A DNA stretch of 64,000 bases. Source: an uncultured Peptococcaceae bacterium. Its GTDB lineage: Bacteria; Bacillota; Peptococcia; Peptococcales; Peptococcaceae. Numbering within the stretch: position 1 is the first letter of the stretch; the number at the start of each line of letters is the position of its first letter. Of this stretch, positions 1 to 8,375 are shown one piece after another. The notes below the pieces were generated by a model. It saw nothing but the letters and a program-made list of their open reading frames with translations. It did no database searches and had not been told where the DNA came from. The DNA lies in assembly GCA_949743265.1 (NCBI GenBank), contig CATJSX010000073.1:1-64000 (forward strand), read 5' to 3'. The translations under genes were made by a program, and so were the position numbers.

Positions 1-40
1 CCTAAGCGGTAGGTCGGAGGTTCAAATCCTCTTAGCGACG
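1..40 (+). tRNA. tRNA-Arg(CCU), 3' part only
   Basis: The window opens at the anticodon. Bases 1-3 are CCT, followed by AA of the anticodon loop and a 3' anticodon stem GCGGT. Then come a normal 5-base variable loop AGGTC (11-15), a T arm (GGAGG, TTCAAAT, CCTCT at 16-32), an acceptor half TAGCGAC and discriminator G at 40. No CCA is encoded. The 5' half lies outside the window, so the anticodon assignment rests on the loop geometry. Confidence 0.8.
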
Positions 41-50
41 TTGAAAACAT

Positions 51-90
51 CGCCGAAAACATTGATTTTTCAAGGTTTTCGGCGTTTTTT
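51..90 (+). terminator. Rho-independent terminator after the tRNA
   Basis: Perfect 10-bp stem CGCCGAAAAC (51-60) with GTTTTCGGCG (75-84), followed by six T residues. It sits 10 bases after the tRNA end, so it is the tRNA transcript terminator. Confidence 0.9.
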
Positions 91-101
91 GTAGTTTTTA
101 G

Positions 102-143
102 AGCCAAAAAGGAGCTTTTCTGCTTCTTTTTGGCTTATTTTTT
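102..143 (+). terminator. Second hairpin terminator
   Basis: A 14-bp stem with one mismatch (102-115 with 122-135, loop TTTTCT) followed by a T-rich tract. It is tandem to the first terminator and probably acts as a backup that insulates the downstream catabolic locus from tRNA transcription. Confidence 0.75.
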
Positions 144-408
144 ATAGTGATATTTGGCAAATATATTTTTATATATTCCTATAGATTTTCAGTAATACAT
201 TGTTTTTGTTTCATCATCAATAACATATACATTTTATTTATATGCTTTTTCTCTATAAAGAATACAACTTAGACAAAAAATTTATTTAACGTTATTATAA
301 AAACAAGAAAGCTGCAGCGAAGATATTTTGATAATACTAGTTCGTGATAGAAAAACGTCAAACTGAATTTCACCAAAAATACCATATAGAAAAATTGCTT
401 AATCACCA

Positions 409-427
409 ATACGGTCTATCCGTGTAT
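409..427 (+). promoter_or_regulatory. Small inverted repeat upstream of the transporter gene
   Basis: In the 344-base AT-rich gap 143-487 the only clear structure I see is ATACGG (409-414) facing CCGTGTAT (420-427), about 60 bases before the first gene. Position and symmetry would suit a LysR-type operator or a short hairpin. The regulator encoded at 8367-9308 is the obvious candidate binder, but no promoter could be placed with confidence, so the role is inferred. Confidence 0.25.
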
Positions 428-486
428 GATGGCTGAGATTTTTTGTTTGACCCGCTCTGAAATAATAATTTTATGGGGGAAACTAT

Positions 487-1878
487 ATGTCAAAAATAAT
501 TTTGGATAAAAAAACGTTTTTTACATGGTTAAGCATCATGGGTATACCGCTATTGGTGGCTTTGATTCCTACAAGAGGGGCTTTTACTTCTGATGTTAAA
601 TTATTTTTCGTGATAACGCTATTCGGGATTATGTGTATGGTAACTGGACCGTTTGACGCAGCTATTGGTTGTTTATTGATGATGTGCGGTTACTGTTTGG
701 TTAATCTCGCTCCGTTTACTACGGTGTTTTCTTCTTTTGCCGGTACGGTACCTTGGACTGTTTACGGATGTTTATTATTGCTCAACATTGTGCAGCGCAG
801 AACACAGTTAATCGAGCGAATTACTTGTCAATGCATGATTATCACCGGCGGCACTTATAATGGGATTATTTTTGGTATGATTATCTTAGGAATTATCATC
901 AATTTAATCGTGCCGGGCGTATTTACCGGCTTAGCGATTGCCGCCATTGCTTATGGTATTTGCAAAGCTTTGGATCTTGGTGTATCGAAAGCGTCTTCTG
1001 GAATCATGCTAGCAGCCGTTGTTGGTTTTATTGACGCATGGCGTTTCATTTATTGCCCGCCGGATATGGGCGTATTGCTGGGTATCGCCAGCGCTGTTGC
1101 ACCAACTGATATGGATTATTTAACTTACTTTATGTACAATGCGCCGTGGCTATTTTTCCCTTTTATCATGGGCTTCATTATTATTAAAATTTGCAAACCG
1201 GAAAAAAATATTGACGGCAAAGATTATTTTGTTCAGCGTCAAACGGAATTAGGCGGTTTAACCGCAGATGAAAAGAAAACGACCGTCGTTCTGATTGCTT
1301 TTATGCTTTATTTGTTCACTTATCGCTGGCATGGTTTGGAAATGGTGTATGGTTTTGTATTGGCGCCACTTTTGCTATACTTGCCTGTCTTTAACGTAGC
1401 AACAAAAGAAGATTTGATGACAGTAAATTTTCCTATGGTCGTCTTTGTTGCTGGTTGTTTGAGTATTGGCTCCGTTGCTACGCACATCGGTATCCCACAA
1501 CTGATTTCTGATTTAGTGGTACCGCTTTTGGAAGGACGCACTAATGCTTTTTATTTGGGATTCGTTTATTGGTTTATTGTCATTTTCAACATGGTTATGA
1601 CACCGATGGCAATGATGACGGCTTTCAGCGCGCCTTTGACACAAATCGCTTTAGATATGGGCATGACGACTGCGTTTCCTGTTTTGTTCACACTGAACGC
1701 CGCTGCGTACAATTTATTTTTACCTTATGAAGCTGTGCTAGTTGCCGGCATGTATCAAGGTTTTGGCAATACAAAATTAAGTCTGTTCGTAAAAGTATTT
1801 CTCATCAAAATGATTTTAGCGTTTTTGTGGATCATGTTCATCATGGTTCCATATTACAACTTTATACACATTATTTAA
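487..1878 (+). CDS. DASS/SLC13-type anion transporter
   Basis: A 463-residue integral membrane protein made almost entirely of hydrophobic segments, with one charged cytoplasmic stretch near residues 235-260. It resembles divalent anion:Na+ symporter (DASS, SLC13/CitT) permeases, whose known substrates are di- and tricarboxylates and some sulfonates. The canonical Ser-Asn-Thr sodium/substrate motifs are not visible; the second position reads VMTPMAMM. It is clearly paralogous to the transporter at 31230-32621. GGGGGA lies just before the ATG. The glycyl radical enzyme gene follows after 15 bases, so this is probably the substrate importer of the locus. The exact substrate is unknown. Confidence 0.75.
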   Translation: MSKIILDKKTFFTWLSIMGIPLLVALIPTRGAFTSDVKLFFVITLFGIMCMVTGPFDAAIGCLLMMCGYCLVNLAPFTTVFSSFAGTVPWTVYGCLLLLNIVQRRTQLIERITCQCMIITGGTYNGIIFGMIILGIIINLIVPGVFTGLAIAAIAYGICKALDLGVSKASSGIMLAAVVGFIDAWRFIYCPPDMGVLLGIASAVAPTDMDYLTYFMYNAPWLFFPFIMGFIIIKICKPEKNIDGKDYFVQRQTELGGLTADEKKTTVVLIAFMLYLFTYRWHGLEMVYGFVLAPLLLYLPVFNVATKEDLMTVNFPMVVFVAGCLSIGSVATHIGIPQLISDLVVPLLEGRTNAFYLGFVYWFIVIFNMVMTPMAMMTAFSAPLTQIALDMGMTTAFPVLFTLNAAAYNLFLPYEAVLVAGMYQGFGNTKLSLFVKVFLIKMILAFLWIMFIMVPYYNFIHII

Positions 1879-1893
1879 GAGGAGGATTATATC

Positions 1894-4377
1894 ATGGCTT
1901 GTTGTAAAGTTTATACGCCGCAAGAAGAATATTTAAAAAAATTGCAGGCAGGAAACCAAGATAATAGAAAGGGCAGAGAACGAATTTATCGCATTATTGA
2001 TCGTTATAATGGCACTAAACCGGCTATTGACATTGAGCGGGGTCTTTATTTCACTCAGTCAATGAAACAAACAGAAGGCGAAATGCTGGTACTGCGTTGG
2101 GCAAAAGCTTTAAAACATATTGCCGAAAATATTACTGTGTATATTGATGATGATACGTTAATTGTCGGTCGTGGTGGAAAATTGGGCAGATATGGACTGG
2201 TTTATCCTGAATTAGATGGCAATATTATGGACATTACCATCAAGGATGTGAGTGAGCGGAAAGAATCTTCTTTTACCATTTCTGAAGAAGACGGACGCAT
2301 TATTTCTGAAGAAATCTGTCCCTACTGGAAAGATAAATCTTTTTGGGAGGATTTAGTTAAAGCACTGCCCGAAGAAACATTGCGATTGACTTATGATCCG
2401 AAGAATCCCGTTCAATCAAGACATATTTTAGACGAACTAACAACCTATCGTTCATCTATTAACTGGGTACCGGATTATGAAAAAGCATTAAAACGGGGAT
2501 TCAAATCGCTAAAGAAAGAAGCGCAGAAAAAATTAGACGCTTTAGATCCCTTTAATGTCAATGATACGATGGAAAAGAAGCCTTTTTTAGAAGCCATGAT
2601 TTTAGTTTGCGACGCTATTGTTTTATGGGCTAGACGGCATGGTGATAAAGCGATGGAACTTGCGCAGTTAGAACAAGATCCCGTAAGAAAACAAGAACTT
2701 TTAGATATTGCTGAGCGCTGTTATTGGGTACCGGAAAATCCTGCCAGAAATTTCCGTGAAGCGGTACAAAGTCAGTGGTTTGTGCAGATGTTTTCCCGAT
2801 TGGAGCAAAAAACCGGCGCTATTGTTTCTAACGGCCGCATGGATCAATACCTTTATCCTTACTACCAAGCTGATAAAGCAGCCGGTATTTTGACTGATGC
2901 GCAAGCTATGGAAATATTAGAATGTTTATGGGTTATGATGGCACAATTTACCGATTTATGTTTTAGTCCTAATGGCGCTAGTCAACAGGAAGGCTGGGCA
3001 CATTGGGAAGCTGTTACTATTGGCGGACAGACTAGAGAAGGCAATGATGCGACCAATGAATTGAGCTATTTATTTTTGCGTTCCAAACGAGAACTGCCGT
3101 TAAATTATCCTGATTTAGCGGCGCGGATTCATTCCAGATCACCCCAGCGATTTTTGAGAGAAATTGCTTTAACTATTAAAGATGGTGCAGGCTATCCTAA
3201 ATTATTCAACGATGAGGAAATTGTACTCAATTTAGTGGGGCAAGGTGCGCCGCTGGCTGATGCTTTGGATTATTCAGCTTCCGGTTGTGCAGAAGTGCGT
3301 ATGCCCAATCGCGATACTTTTACTTGCGGTCATCCTTATCTTAATTTGGTTTCTTGTGTAGAAATGGCGCTTTACGATGGTCAAACTTTCATGACAGGCG
3401 AAGAACAAATCGGCTTAAAAACGGGCGATCCATGTCAGTTTGCTGCATGGGAAGAATTTTGGGCGGCTTATGAAGCACAGTTGACTAATTTGCTGAAACA
3501 TGCTTTTGTGCAAGAATACAATATTATGAAACTACGCCCATTACACTTTGCCTGTCCGCTCAATTCGGTACTGCATGATCTTTGCATGGATTCCTGCATT
3601 GATTTGCATCAGAATAATATTCCCGATGGTATCGACATTGGCTTCATTGATGTGATTGGCTATGCAACGGCCGCTGATTCTTTAGCAGCAATAAAAAAAT
3701 TAGTTTTTGATGATAAAACTTTAACAATGGCAGAAGTTATTGATGCGCTGCGGAATAATTTTGAAGACAGAGAAATCGTTCGTCAAATGATGCTAAACGC
3801 GCCAAAATTTGGCAATAACGATCCTTATGTTGATACTATTGCTCAAAATATTACGCGTATCTATTTGGAATACGCCAAAAAACATTCTCCAGAATTGGGC
3901 ATACATGTGGATCCTCGCATGGTACCGGTTACAGGACATGTATCTTTAGGAAAAAGTACTGGCGCTACGCCAAACGGTCGTATAGCTGGATTTCCATTAT
4001 CCGATGGCGCTTCCGCTTCACATGGCAGCGATACAAACGGTCCAACAGCAGTTTTGTTATCCAACGTGGCTTCCAAACTCTTTGACTATCGTGAAAGAGG
4101 TTCACGGCTAATCAATATCAAATTTACGCCCTCCAGCATTGAAAGGGAAGAAGGGTTGCAAAAATTGATTGCCTTTATTCGTGCTTGGTGCGATTTGAAA
4201 CTGTGGTTTATCCAATTCAATGTCATTAACCGCGAAACATTGCTGGCAGCCAAAGCAGAACCAGAAAATTATAAAAATCTTATCGTTCGCGTAGCTGGCT
4301 ATAGTGCCTATTTTGTGGAACTATCTCCTGATTTGCAGAATGATATTATTGAAAGAACACAACAAGCTGTTATTTAA
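1894..4377 (+). CDS. Glycyl radical enzyme, eliminase-like, substrate unknown
   Basis: An 827-residue glycyl radical enzyme of the pyruvate formate-lyase superfamily. The C-terminal glycyl loop reads RVAGYSAYF with Gly802 as the radical site, and the active-site loop reads SGCAEVRMP with Cys465 as the thiyl residue and Glu467 as the likely general base. A Cys-x-Glu arrangement marks the eliminase branch (glycerol/propanediol dehydratase, CutC, HypD, sulfite lyases); true pyruvate formate-lyases carry Cys-Cys. Here the middle residue is Ala where Val is usual. The partner activase is at 7407-8291. It probably performs C-O, C-N or C-S bond elimination on an imported anion, but I cannot assign the substrate. 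The ribosome site is AGAGGAGG. Confidence 0.85.
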   Translation: MACCKVYTPQEEYLKKLQAGNQDNRKGRERIYRIIDRYNGTKPAIDIERGLYFTQSMKQTEGEMLVLRWAKALKHIAENITVYIDDDTLIVGRGGKLGRYGLVYPELDGNIMDITIKDVSERKESSFTISEEDGRIISEEICPYWKDKSFWEDLVKALPEETLRLTYDPKNPVQSRHILDELTTYRSSINWVPDYEKALKRGFKSLKKEAQKKLDALDPFNVNDTMEKKPFLEAMILVCDAIVLWARRHGDKAMELAQLEQDPVRKQELLDIAERCYWVPENPARNFREAVQSQWFVQMFSRLEQKTGAIVSNGRMDQYLYPYYQADKAAGILTDAQAMEILECLWVMMAQFTDLCFSPNGASQQEGWAHWEAVTIGGQTREGNDATNELSYLFLRSKRELPLNYPDLAARIHSRSPQRFLREIALTIKDGAGYPKLFNDEEIVLNLVGQGAPLADALDYSASGCAEVRMPNRDTFTCGHPYLNLVSCVEMALYDGQTFMTGEEQIGLKTGDPCQFAAWEEFWAAYEAQLTNLLKHAFVQEYNIMKLRPLHFACPLNSVLHDLCMDSCIDLHQNNIPDGIDIGFIDVIGYATAADSLAAIKKLVFDDKTLTMAEVIDALRNNFEDREIVRQMMLNAPKFGNNDPYVDTIAQNITRIYLEYAKKHSPELGIHVDPRMVPVTGHVSLGKSTGATPNGRIAGFPLSDGASASHGSDTNGPTAVLLSNVASKLFDYRERGSRLINIKFTPSSIEREEGLQKLIAFIRAWCDLKLWFIQFNVINRETLLAAKAEPENYKNLIVRVAGYSAYFVELSPDLQNDIIERTQQAVI

Positions 4378-4397
4378 AACAAATAATTTGCCGTTAA

Positions 4398-4423
4398 GAG
4401 CGGGCTTTTTCAAAAGCCCGCTC
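4398..4423 (+). other. Strong stem-loop without T tract, between GRE and ADH genes
   Basis: GAGCGGGCTTTT (4398-4409) faces AAAAGCCCGCTC (4412-4423), giving a near-perfect GC-rich hairpin with a tiny loop. The following bases GATAGTC are not a T tract, so it is a poor terminator. It may stabilise the 3' end of the GRE mRNA or mark an RNA processing site that sets unequal GRE and dehydrogenase levels. Confidence 0.5.
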
Positions 4424-4458
4424 GATAGTCAATAGGCATGACAGAAAGGATAAAATTC

Positions 4459-5607
4459 ATGGTAACTGATACATTCGTACAAAGTGTGAAAGTCGTAACT
4501 GGCAGAGGCAGTTTGCAGCGCATTGGCGAATTGCTTGAGAAAGCAGGATATCAAAAAGCATTTTTGGTCTTTGATGAATTTATGAAACAATCAGGCGTTA
4601 TTGAGAAAATCACACAAAAATTACAGGAACACAAAATTGCTTTTGTAGAGTATGGCGAAGTTTTGCCCGACCCACCGTCAGAGATTATTGATAAAGGGGC
4701 TTTCTTGTGCAAAGAAAGTGGCTGTGATTGCGTCGTAGCTATCGGCGGCGGAAGCAGTATTGATACCGGCAAAGGTATCAATGTGCTAAGATTTAATGAG
4801 GGACAAATTTTAGATTACGCCGCTAAAAATATGAAACCTTGCGCTGGACTAATCGTTGTGCCGACAACCGCTGGAACCGGTTCGGAGTTGTCCAATGGTG
4901 CTATTATTACAGACAGTAAAAATAATGTGAAGGCACCGATTTTATGTTTCAACAATATGCCGGAATATGCTTTGCTCGATCCGGAATTGACGGTTGGTAT
5001 GCCTTATCAGTTGACGTTGATGACCGGATTAGATGCTTTCTCTCATGCAGTGGAATCTTACACATCGAAAAATGCTAATCCGATGACTGATTTTATCTGC
5101 GAGAAAGCCATGCAGACCGTTATCGAAAATCTGCCTATTGTTTTGGTTCAGCCACAAAATTTGGCGGCTAGAGAAAAAATGCAATGCGCCGCCAGTATCG
5201 GCGGTTGGATGCTTTATAGTGCTAGCGCCCATATAGGGCACAGTATGGCGCATGTGCTGGGCGCGCAATTTCATTTAGTTCATGGCGCCGCTTGCGCCTA
5301 TGTATTGCCGACGCTTCTATCAAAATTAGCGACTGTTTCCACAGAAAAAATTAAATATGTCGGTCAATTGTTAGGCGTTATTTATTCAGGCAATGAAACA
5401 ACCGCAGAAATTGGTCATAGGGTTAGCAATGCTTTTCAGCAATACGTCCAACAATTAGGCTTGCCGCCAATGCCATCATATGAAATCAGTCAAGCAGAGC
5501 TGACGCTATTAACTCAAAAAATCGTGCAAGAGCCTCTGGCAATTTTCTCGCCTTTTCCTTTAGAAGAAAATGAGGTTCAAGCACTGTTGGCAGAAATTTT
5601 GCAATAG
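4459..5607 (+). CDS. Iron-containing alcohol dehydrogenase
   Basis: A 382-residue group III (iron-dependent) alcohol dehydrogenase. The nucleotide-binding GGGSSIDTGKG lies at about residues 96-106. The four expected metal ligands are present as Asp192, His196, His261 and His275. I chose ATG 4459 because AAAGGAT precedes it at good spacing; an upstream ATG at 4438 lacks a site. In GRE loci such enzymes reduce the aldehyde formed by the radical elimination, or oxidise the alcohol feeding it. It follows the GRE gene and precedes the amidohydrolase-fold gene by nine bases. Confidence 0.85.
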   Translation: MVTDTFVQSVKVVTGRGSLQRIGELLEKAGYQKAFLVFDEFMKQSGVIEKITQKLQEHKIAFVEYGEVLPDPPSEIIDKGAFLCKESGCDCVVAIGGGSSIDTGKGINVLRFNEGQILDYAAKNMKPCAGLIVVPTTAGTGSELSNGAIITDSKNNVKAPILCFNNMPEYALLDPELTVGMPYQLTLMTGLDAFSHAVESYTSKNANPMTDFICEKAMQTVIENLPIVLVQPQNLAAREKMQCAASIGGWMLYSASAHIGHSMAHVLGAQFHLVHGAACAYVLPTLLSKLATVSTEKIKYVGQLLGVIYSGNETTAEIGHRVSNAFQQYVQQLGLPPMPSYEISQAELTLLTQKIVQEPLAIFSPFPLEENEVQALLAEILQ

Positions 5608-5616
5608 GAGGAAAAT

Positions 5617-6462
5617 ATGCCTATCATTGATTTTAGATTTCGTCCGCATACCCAAAAAACGTTAGAAACTTTAAGCAACAGTGCTATTTTTCGCAAAGGT
5701 TTACTGGAAAGCGGCAAAGACTTAATTTCGTTTGTTGCTTCAGCTAAATCGATGGCAGACATTGCAGCAGAATTGAAAGAAGCGGATTTTATGCGTGCTG
5801 TGATCGTCGGACGAGATGCAGAAACAACGTATCAATTCCAGCCTAATCACGAAGAAATCATTCCGTTTCTGCAAAAATATCCAGATTTATTTGTAGGGTT
5901 TGCTGGTGTTGATCCTCACAAAGGAATGACGGCTGTTTATCAGCTGGAAGACTTGGTAAAAAATTACGGCTTTTGCGGTGCAGCTATCGATCCCATGTAT
6001 GCCAGAATCCGCAGCAATCATGAGCGCTACTATCCTATTTATGCTAAATGTTGTGAACTAAATATTCCTATCATTATCACGACTGGATTAAGTCCTTCTT
6101 CGCCTAACGTGACGATGGAATCTGCCGCGCCGATTTATATTGACGCCGTAGCCAGAGATTTTCCTATGCTTAAAATTATTGTTAGTCATGGCGGCTATCC
6201 TTGGGTTGGTGAAGCGATTGGTTTAGCTTTGCGCAATACGAACGTTTATCTGGAATTATCCGAATATGAAACCCAGCCGCTAAGCAGTGCTTATATTGAA
6301 GCCGCCAACGGACCTTTACAAGAAAAAATTCTTTTTGCCAGCGCACATCCCTTCTGTCATTATCAAGACAGCATTACGCTGTATCAAAAACTACCATTTC
6401 ATGAAGTGGTACGGGAAAATATTTTCTGGAAAAATGGGGCTAAACTGCTCAATATTTTTTAG
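5617..6462 (+). CDS. Amidohydrolase-fold (COG2159-like) protein lacking most metal ligands
   Basis: A 281-residue TIM-barrel protein of the amidohydrolase-related family that includes ACMSD-type decarboxylases and hydratases. The barrel-strand signatures are recognisable: PIIDF at residues 2-6, VSHGG near 189-193 and LFASAHP near 239-245. The ligands are mostly missing. The strand-1 His-x-His is Arg7-Phe-Arg9, the strand-5 His is Thr (ITTG), and the final Asp is Ala243. Only His191 remains. It therefore either works without the usual metal or is a binding or regulatory protein. GGAGG precedes the ATG, nine bases after the alcohol dehydrogenase gene, so it belongs to the same operon. Confidence 0.7.
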   Translation: MPIIDFRFRPHTQKTLETLSNSAIFRKGLLESGKDLISFVASAKSMADIAAELKEADFMRAVIVGRDAETTYQFQPNHEEIIPFLQKYPDLFVGFAGVDPHKGMTAVYQLEDLVKNYGFCGAAIDPMYARIRSNHERYYPIYAKCCELNIPIIITTGLSPSSPNVTMESAAPIYIDAVARDFPMLKIIVSHGGYPWVGEAIGLALRNTNVYLELSEYETQPLSSAYIEAANGPLQEKILFASAHPFCHYQDSITLYQKLPFHEVVRENIFWKNGAKLLNIF

Positions 6463-6491
6463 AAAACTTTTAAACCAAAGGAGTGGATACG

Positions 6492-7367
6492 ATGGAACAA
6501 ATAGCTTTTTTTGGCTTAGGAACTATGGGCGTTCCTATCATTAAAAATTTATTGCAAGCGGGCTATGACGTTGCAGCAACGGTACATAACGGTCATCGTC
6601 AAGGACCTGATGCCGTTTTGCCTTATGGCGCACGTATCGTTGATACTGTTCAAGAAGCGGTAAAAAATGCTGATATCATTATGAGTATTGTTCCTGACGA
6701 TAAAGCAGTGCAAGAAATTTATCTCAATGACGCTATGCATAGTTACGTTAAAAATGGAGCTATCATCATTGAAATGACTTCCTGCTCCGCAAATACTGTT
6801 ATTGATGTGCAACATTATTATGAAGACAAAGCAGTCTCTGTTATTGATGCGCCTGTTACTGGTGCAAAAATTGGCGCCGAAACTGGGACACTTACCATTC
6901 TTGGCGCTGGAGATATGACCGCTGTCGCTAAAGTCCAGCCTTTATTGAAGGTCATCAGCAAGAAGTTTTACCATCTTGGCGCAGTAGGCAACGGCAAACT
7001 GGTAAAAGCCATGACTAATTTAATGGGCGCTGTCAATTTAGCAATGGTTGGAGAAATTTACCGATTCGCTAAAGAGAAAGACCTTGACTTGGCGCAATTT
7101 TTTGCCGCAGCGCAGGAAAGCGCCGGAGGGTCTACACAATTTAGCAGAAATTTTCCCAAAATGATGCAAGAGGATTATACCAGCACCTTTGCGCTGAAAC
7201 TTTTGCGCAAGGATATGGCCTTAGCGCTGGCTATGGCCAATGATACAGTTATGCCTATTTCGCAGTACGTTTATCAGTTGTATCAAAATGCAACGCCTTT
7301 TGATGAGGAAGATTGCAGCGCCATTGCTAAAATTGATCAGTTATTATCAAATCAGAAAATTCGCTGA
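6492..7367 (+). CDS. 3-hydroxyisobutyrate dehydrogenase family oxidoreductase
   Basis: A 291-residue NAD(P)-dependent beta-hydroxyacid dehydrogenase. The N-terminal Rossmann motif GLGTMGVP is intact and the catalytic lysine is Lys172 in GNGKLVKAMTN. Relatives include 3-hydroxyisobutyrate dehydrogenase, tartronate semialdehyde reductase and sulfolactaldehyde reductase. Their shared chemistry is interconversion of a 3-hydroxyacid and its semialdehyde. ATG 6492 is preferred because AAAGGAG lies just upstream, while the in-frame GTG at 6483 overlaps that site. Presence with an iron alcohol dehydrogenase implies two separate carbonyl/alcohol steps in the pathway. Confidence 0.8.
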   Translation: MEQIAFFGLGTMGVPIIKNLLQAGYDVAATVHNGHRQGPDAVLPYGARIVDTVQEAVKNADIIMSIVPDDKAVQEIYLNDAMHSYVKNGAIIIEMTSCSANTVIDVQHYYEDKAVSVIDAPVTGAKIGAETGTLTILGAGDMTAVAKVQPLLKVISKKFYHLGAVGNGKLVKAMTNLMGAVNLAMVGEIYRFAKEKDLDLAQFFAAAQESAGGSTQFSRNFPKMMQEDYTSTFALKLLRKDMALALAMANDTVMPISQYVYQLYQNATPFDEEDCSAIAKIDQLLSNQKIR

Positions 7368-7406
7368 CAAAAAATTTCGCGTTGATTATCTCAAGGAGGT
7401 TCTGCT

Positions 7407-8291
7407 ATGGAAGGGTGCGTATTTAACGTTCAAAAATATTCTGTACACGACGGTCCGGGTATTCGCACCATCGTATTTTTTAAAGGCTGTCCTTTGCGCT
7501 GCAAATGGTGCTGTAATCCCGAATCTCAATTAACTTATCCGCAAATTGCTTATAATGCAGAAAAATGTATCGGACACAGCTGTACGTTATGCGCTAATGT
7601 TTGCCCTGCCAAAAGTATTACGGTTTTAACGCAAGGAAGCGCACAGCTCAATTATCAAACTTGTTTACAATGCCTATCTTGCGCTGGCGTTTGTCCATCG
7701 AAAGCTATTACAGTATACGGTCAATATCAAACGCCAGCGCAACTCGTTAATCAAGTTGAGGAAGATGCTATTTTTTATGCCCGTTCACAAGGCGGTTTAA
7801 CATTAAGCGGCGGCGAACCCACCATGCAAACGGAATTTGCCCTTGCACTCTTAAAAGAAGCTAAATACCGCGGTATGACGACAGCTATGGAAACCTGCGG
7901 TGCGATTCCTTGGGAGCAATGCCAAGAAATTTATAGCTATTTGGATTTTGTCTATTTCGATATCAAACATCTTGACAGTCAAAAACATCAAGCATGGACA
8001 GGTCAAAGCAACGACATTATTCTGGATACTTTTCGCAAAATGCGCGCTGCTTATCCAGATACGCCTTGCGTTGTCAGAACACCTATTATTCCTCAATTTA
8101 ATGACACAGAGGCTGATATTATGGACATTCGCAATTTTGTTAAATCTTTTGCACATACTTCCTACGAAGTTTTGCGATATCATCGGTACGGTACTGCTAA
8201 ATATGGCTTTATTGGTCGTGAGTATTTTTTAGGAACAAAAGATCTTGATGAGGATGTTTTTAACCATTTGAAATCTATTAGTTTGCAATAA
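7407..8291 (+). CDS. Glycyl radical enzyme activase (radical SAM)
   Basis: A 294-residue activating enzyme that would install the glycyl radical on the product of 1894-4377. The radical SAM cluster motif Cys28-x3-Cys32-x2-Cys35 lies in GCPLRCKWC. It is followed by a ferredoxin-like insert with two Cys-rich motifs (about residues 52-66 and 88-102), as in activases of the eliminase branch, and by the SGGEP S-adenosylmethionine-binding motif. AAGGAGG precedes the ATG. It is the last gene of the plus-strand operon and is followed by a shared bidirectional terminator. Confidence 0.9.
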   Translation: MEGCVFNVQKYSVHDGPGIRTIVFFKGCPLRCKWCCNPESQLTYPQIAYNAEKCIGHSCTLCANVCPAKSITVLTQGSAQLNYQTCLQCLSCAGVCPSKAITVYGQYQTPAQLVNQVEEDAIFYARSQGGLTLSGGEPTMQTEFALALLKEAKYRGMTTAMETCGAIPWEQCQEIYSYLDFVYFDIKHLDSQKHQAWTGQSNDIILDTFRKMRAAYPDTPCVVRTPIIPQFNDTEADIMDIRNFVKSFAHTSYEVLRYHRYGTAKYGFIGREYFLGTKDLDEDVFNHLKSISLQ

Positions 8292-8305
8292 GTCTTTATC
8301 AATAA

Positions 8306-8375
8306 AATAGACCCGTTCGGTAAGTTTTCCAAATGTCAGCCAACATTTTCTGGTTACCGAGCGGGTCTATTTTAA
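8306..8375. terminator. Bidirectional terminator between activase and lysR
   Basis: An 18-bp inverted repeat (8306-8323 with 8354-8371, one G-U pair) flanked by A- and T-rich tracts. It serves both convergent genes. The TAG stop of the minus-strand regulator (8367-8369) lies inside the right arm. Confidence 0.85.

Noticed and set aside
1-40. Reading the opening bases as the long variable arm of a tRNA-Ser (CCTA/TAGG stem)
   Set aside because: The same bases fit better as anticodon CCT, loop AA, stem GCGGT and a standard AGGTC variable loop; Ser acceptor stems also differ.
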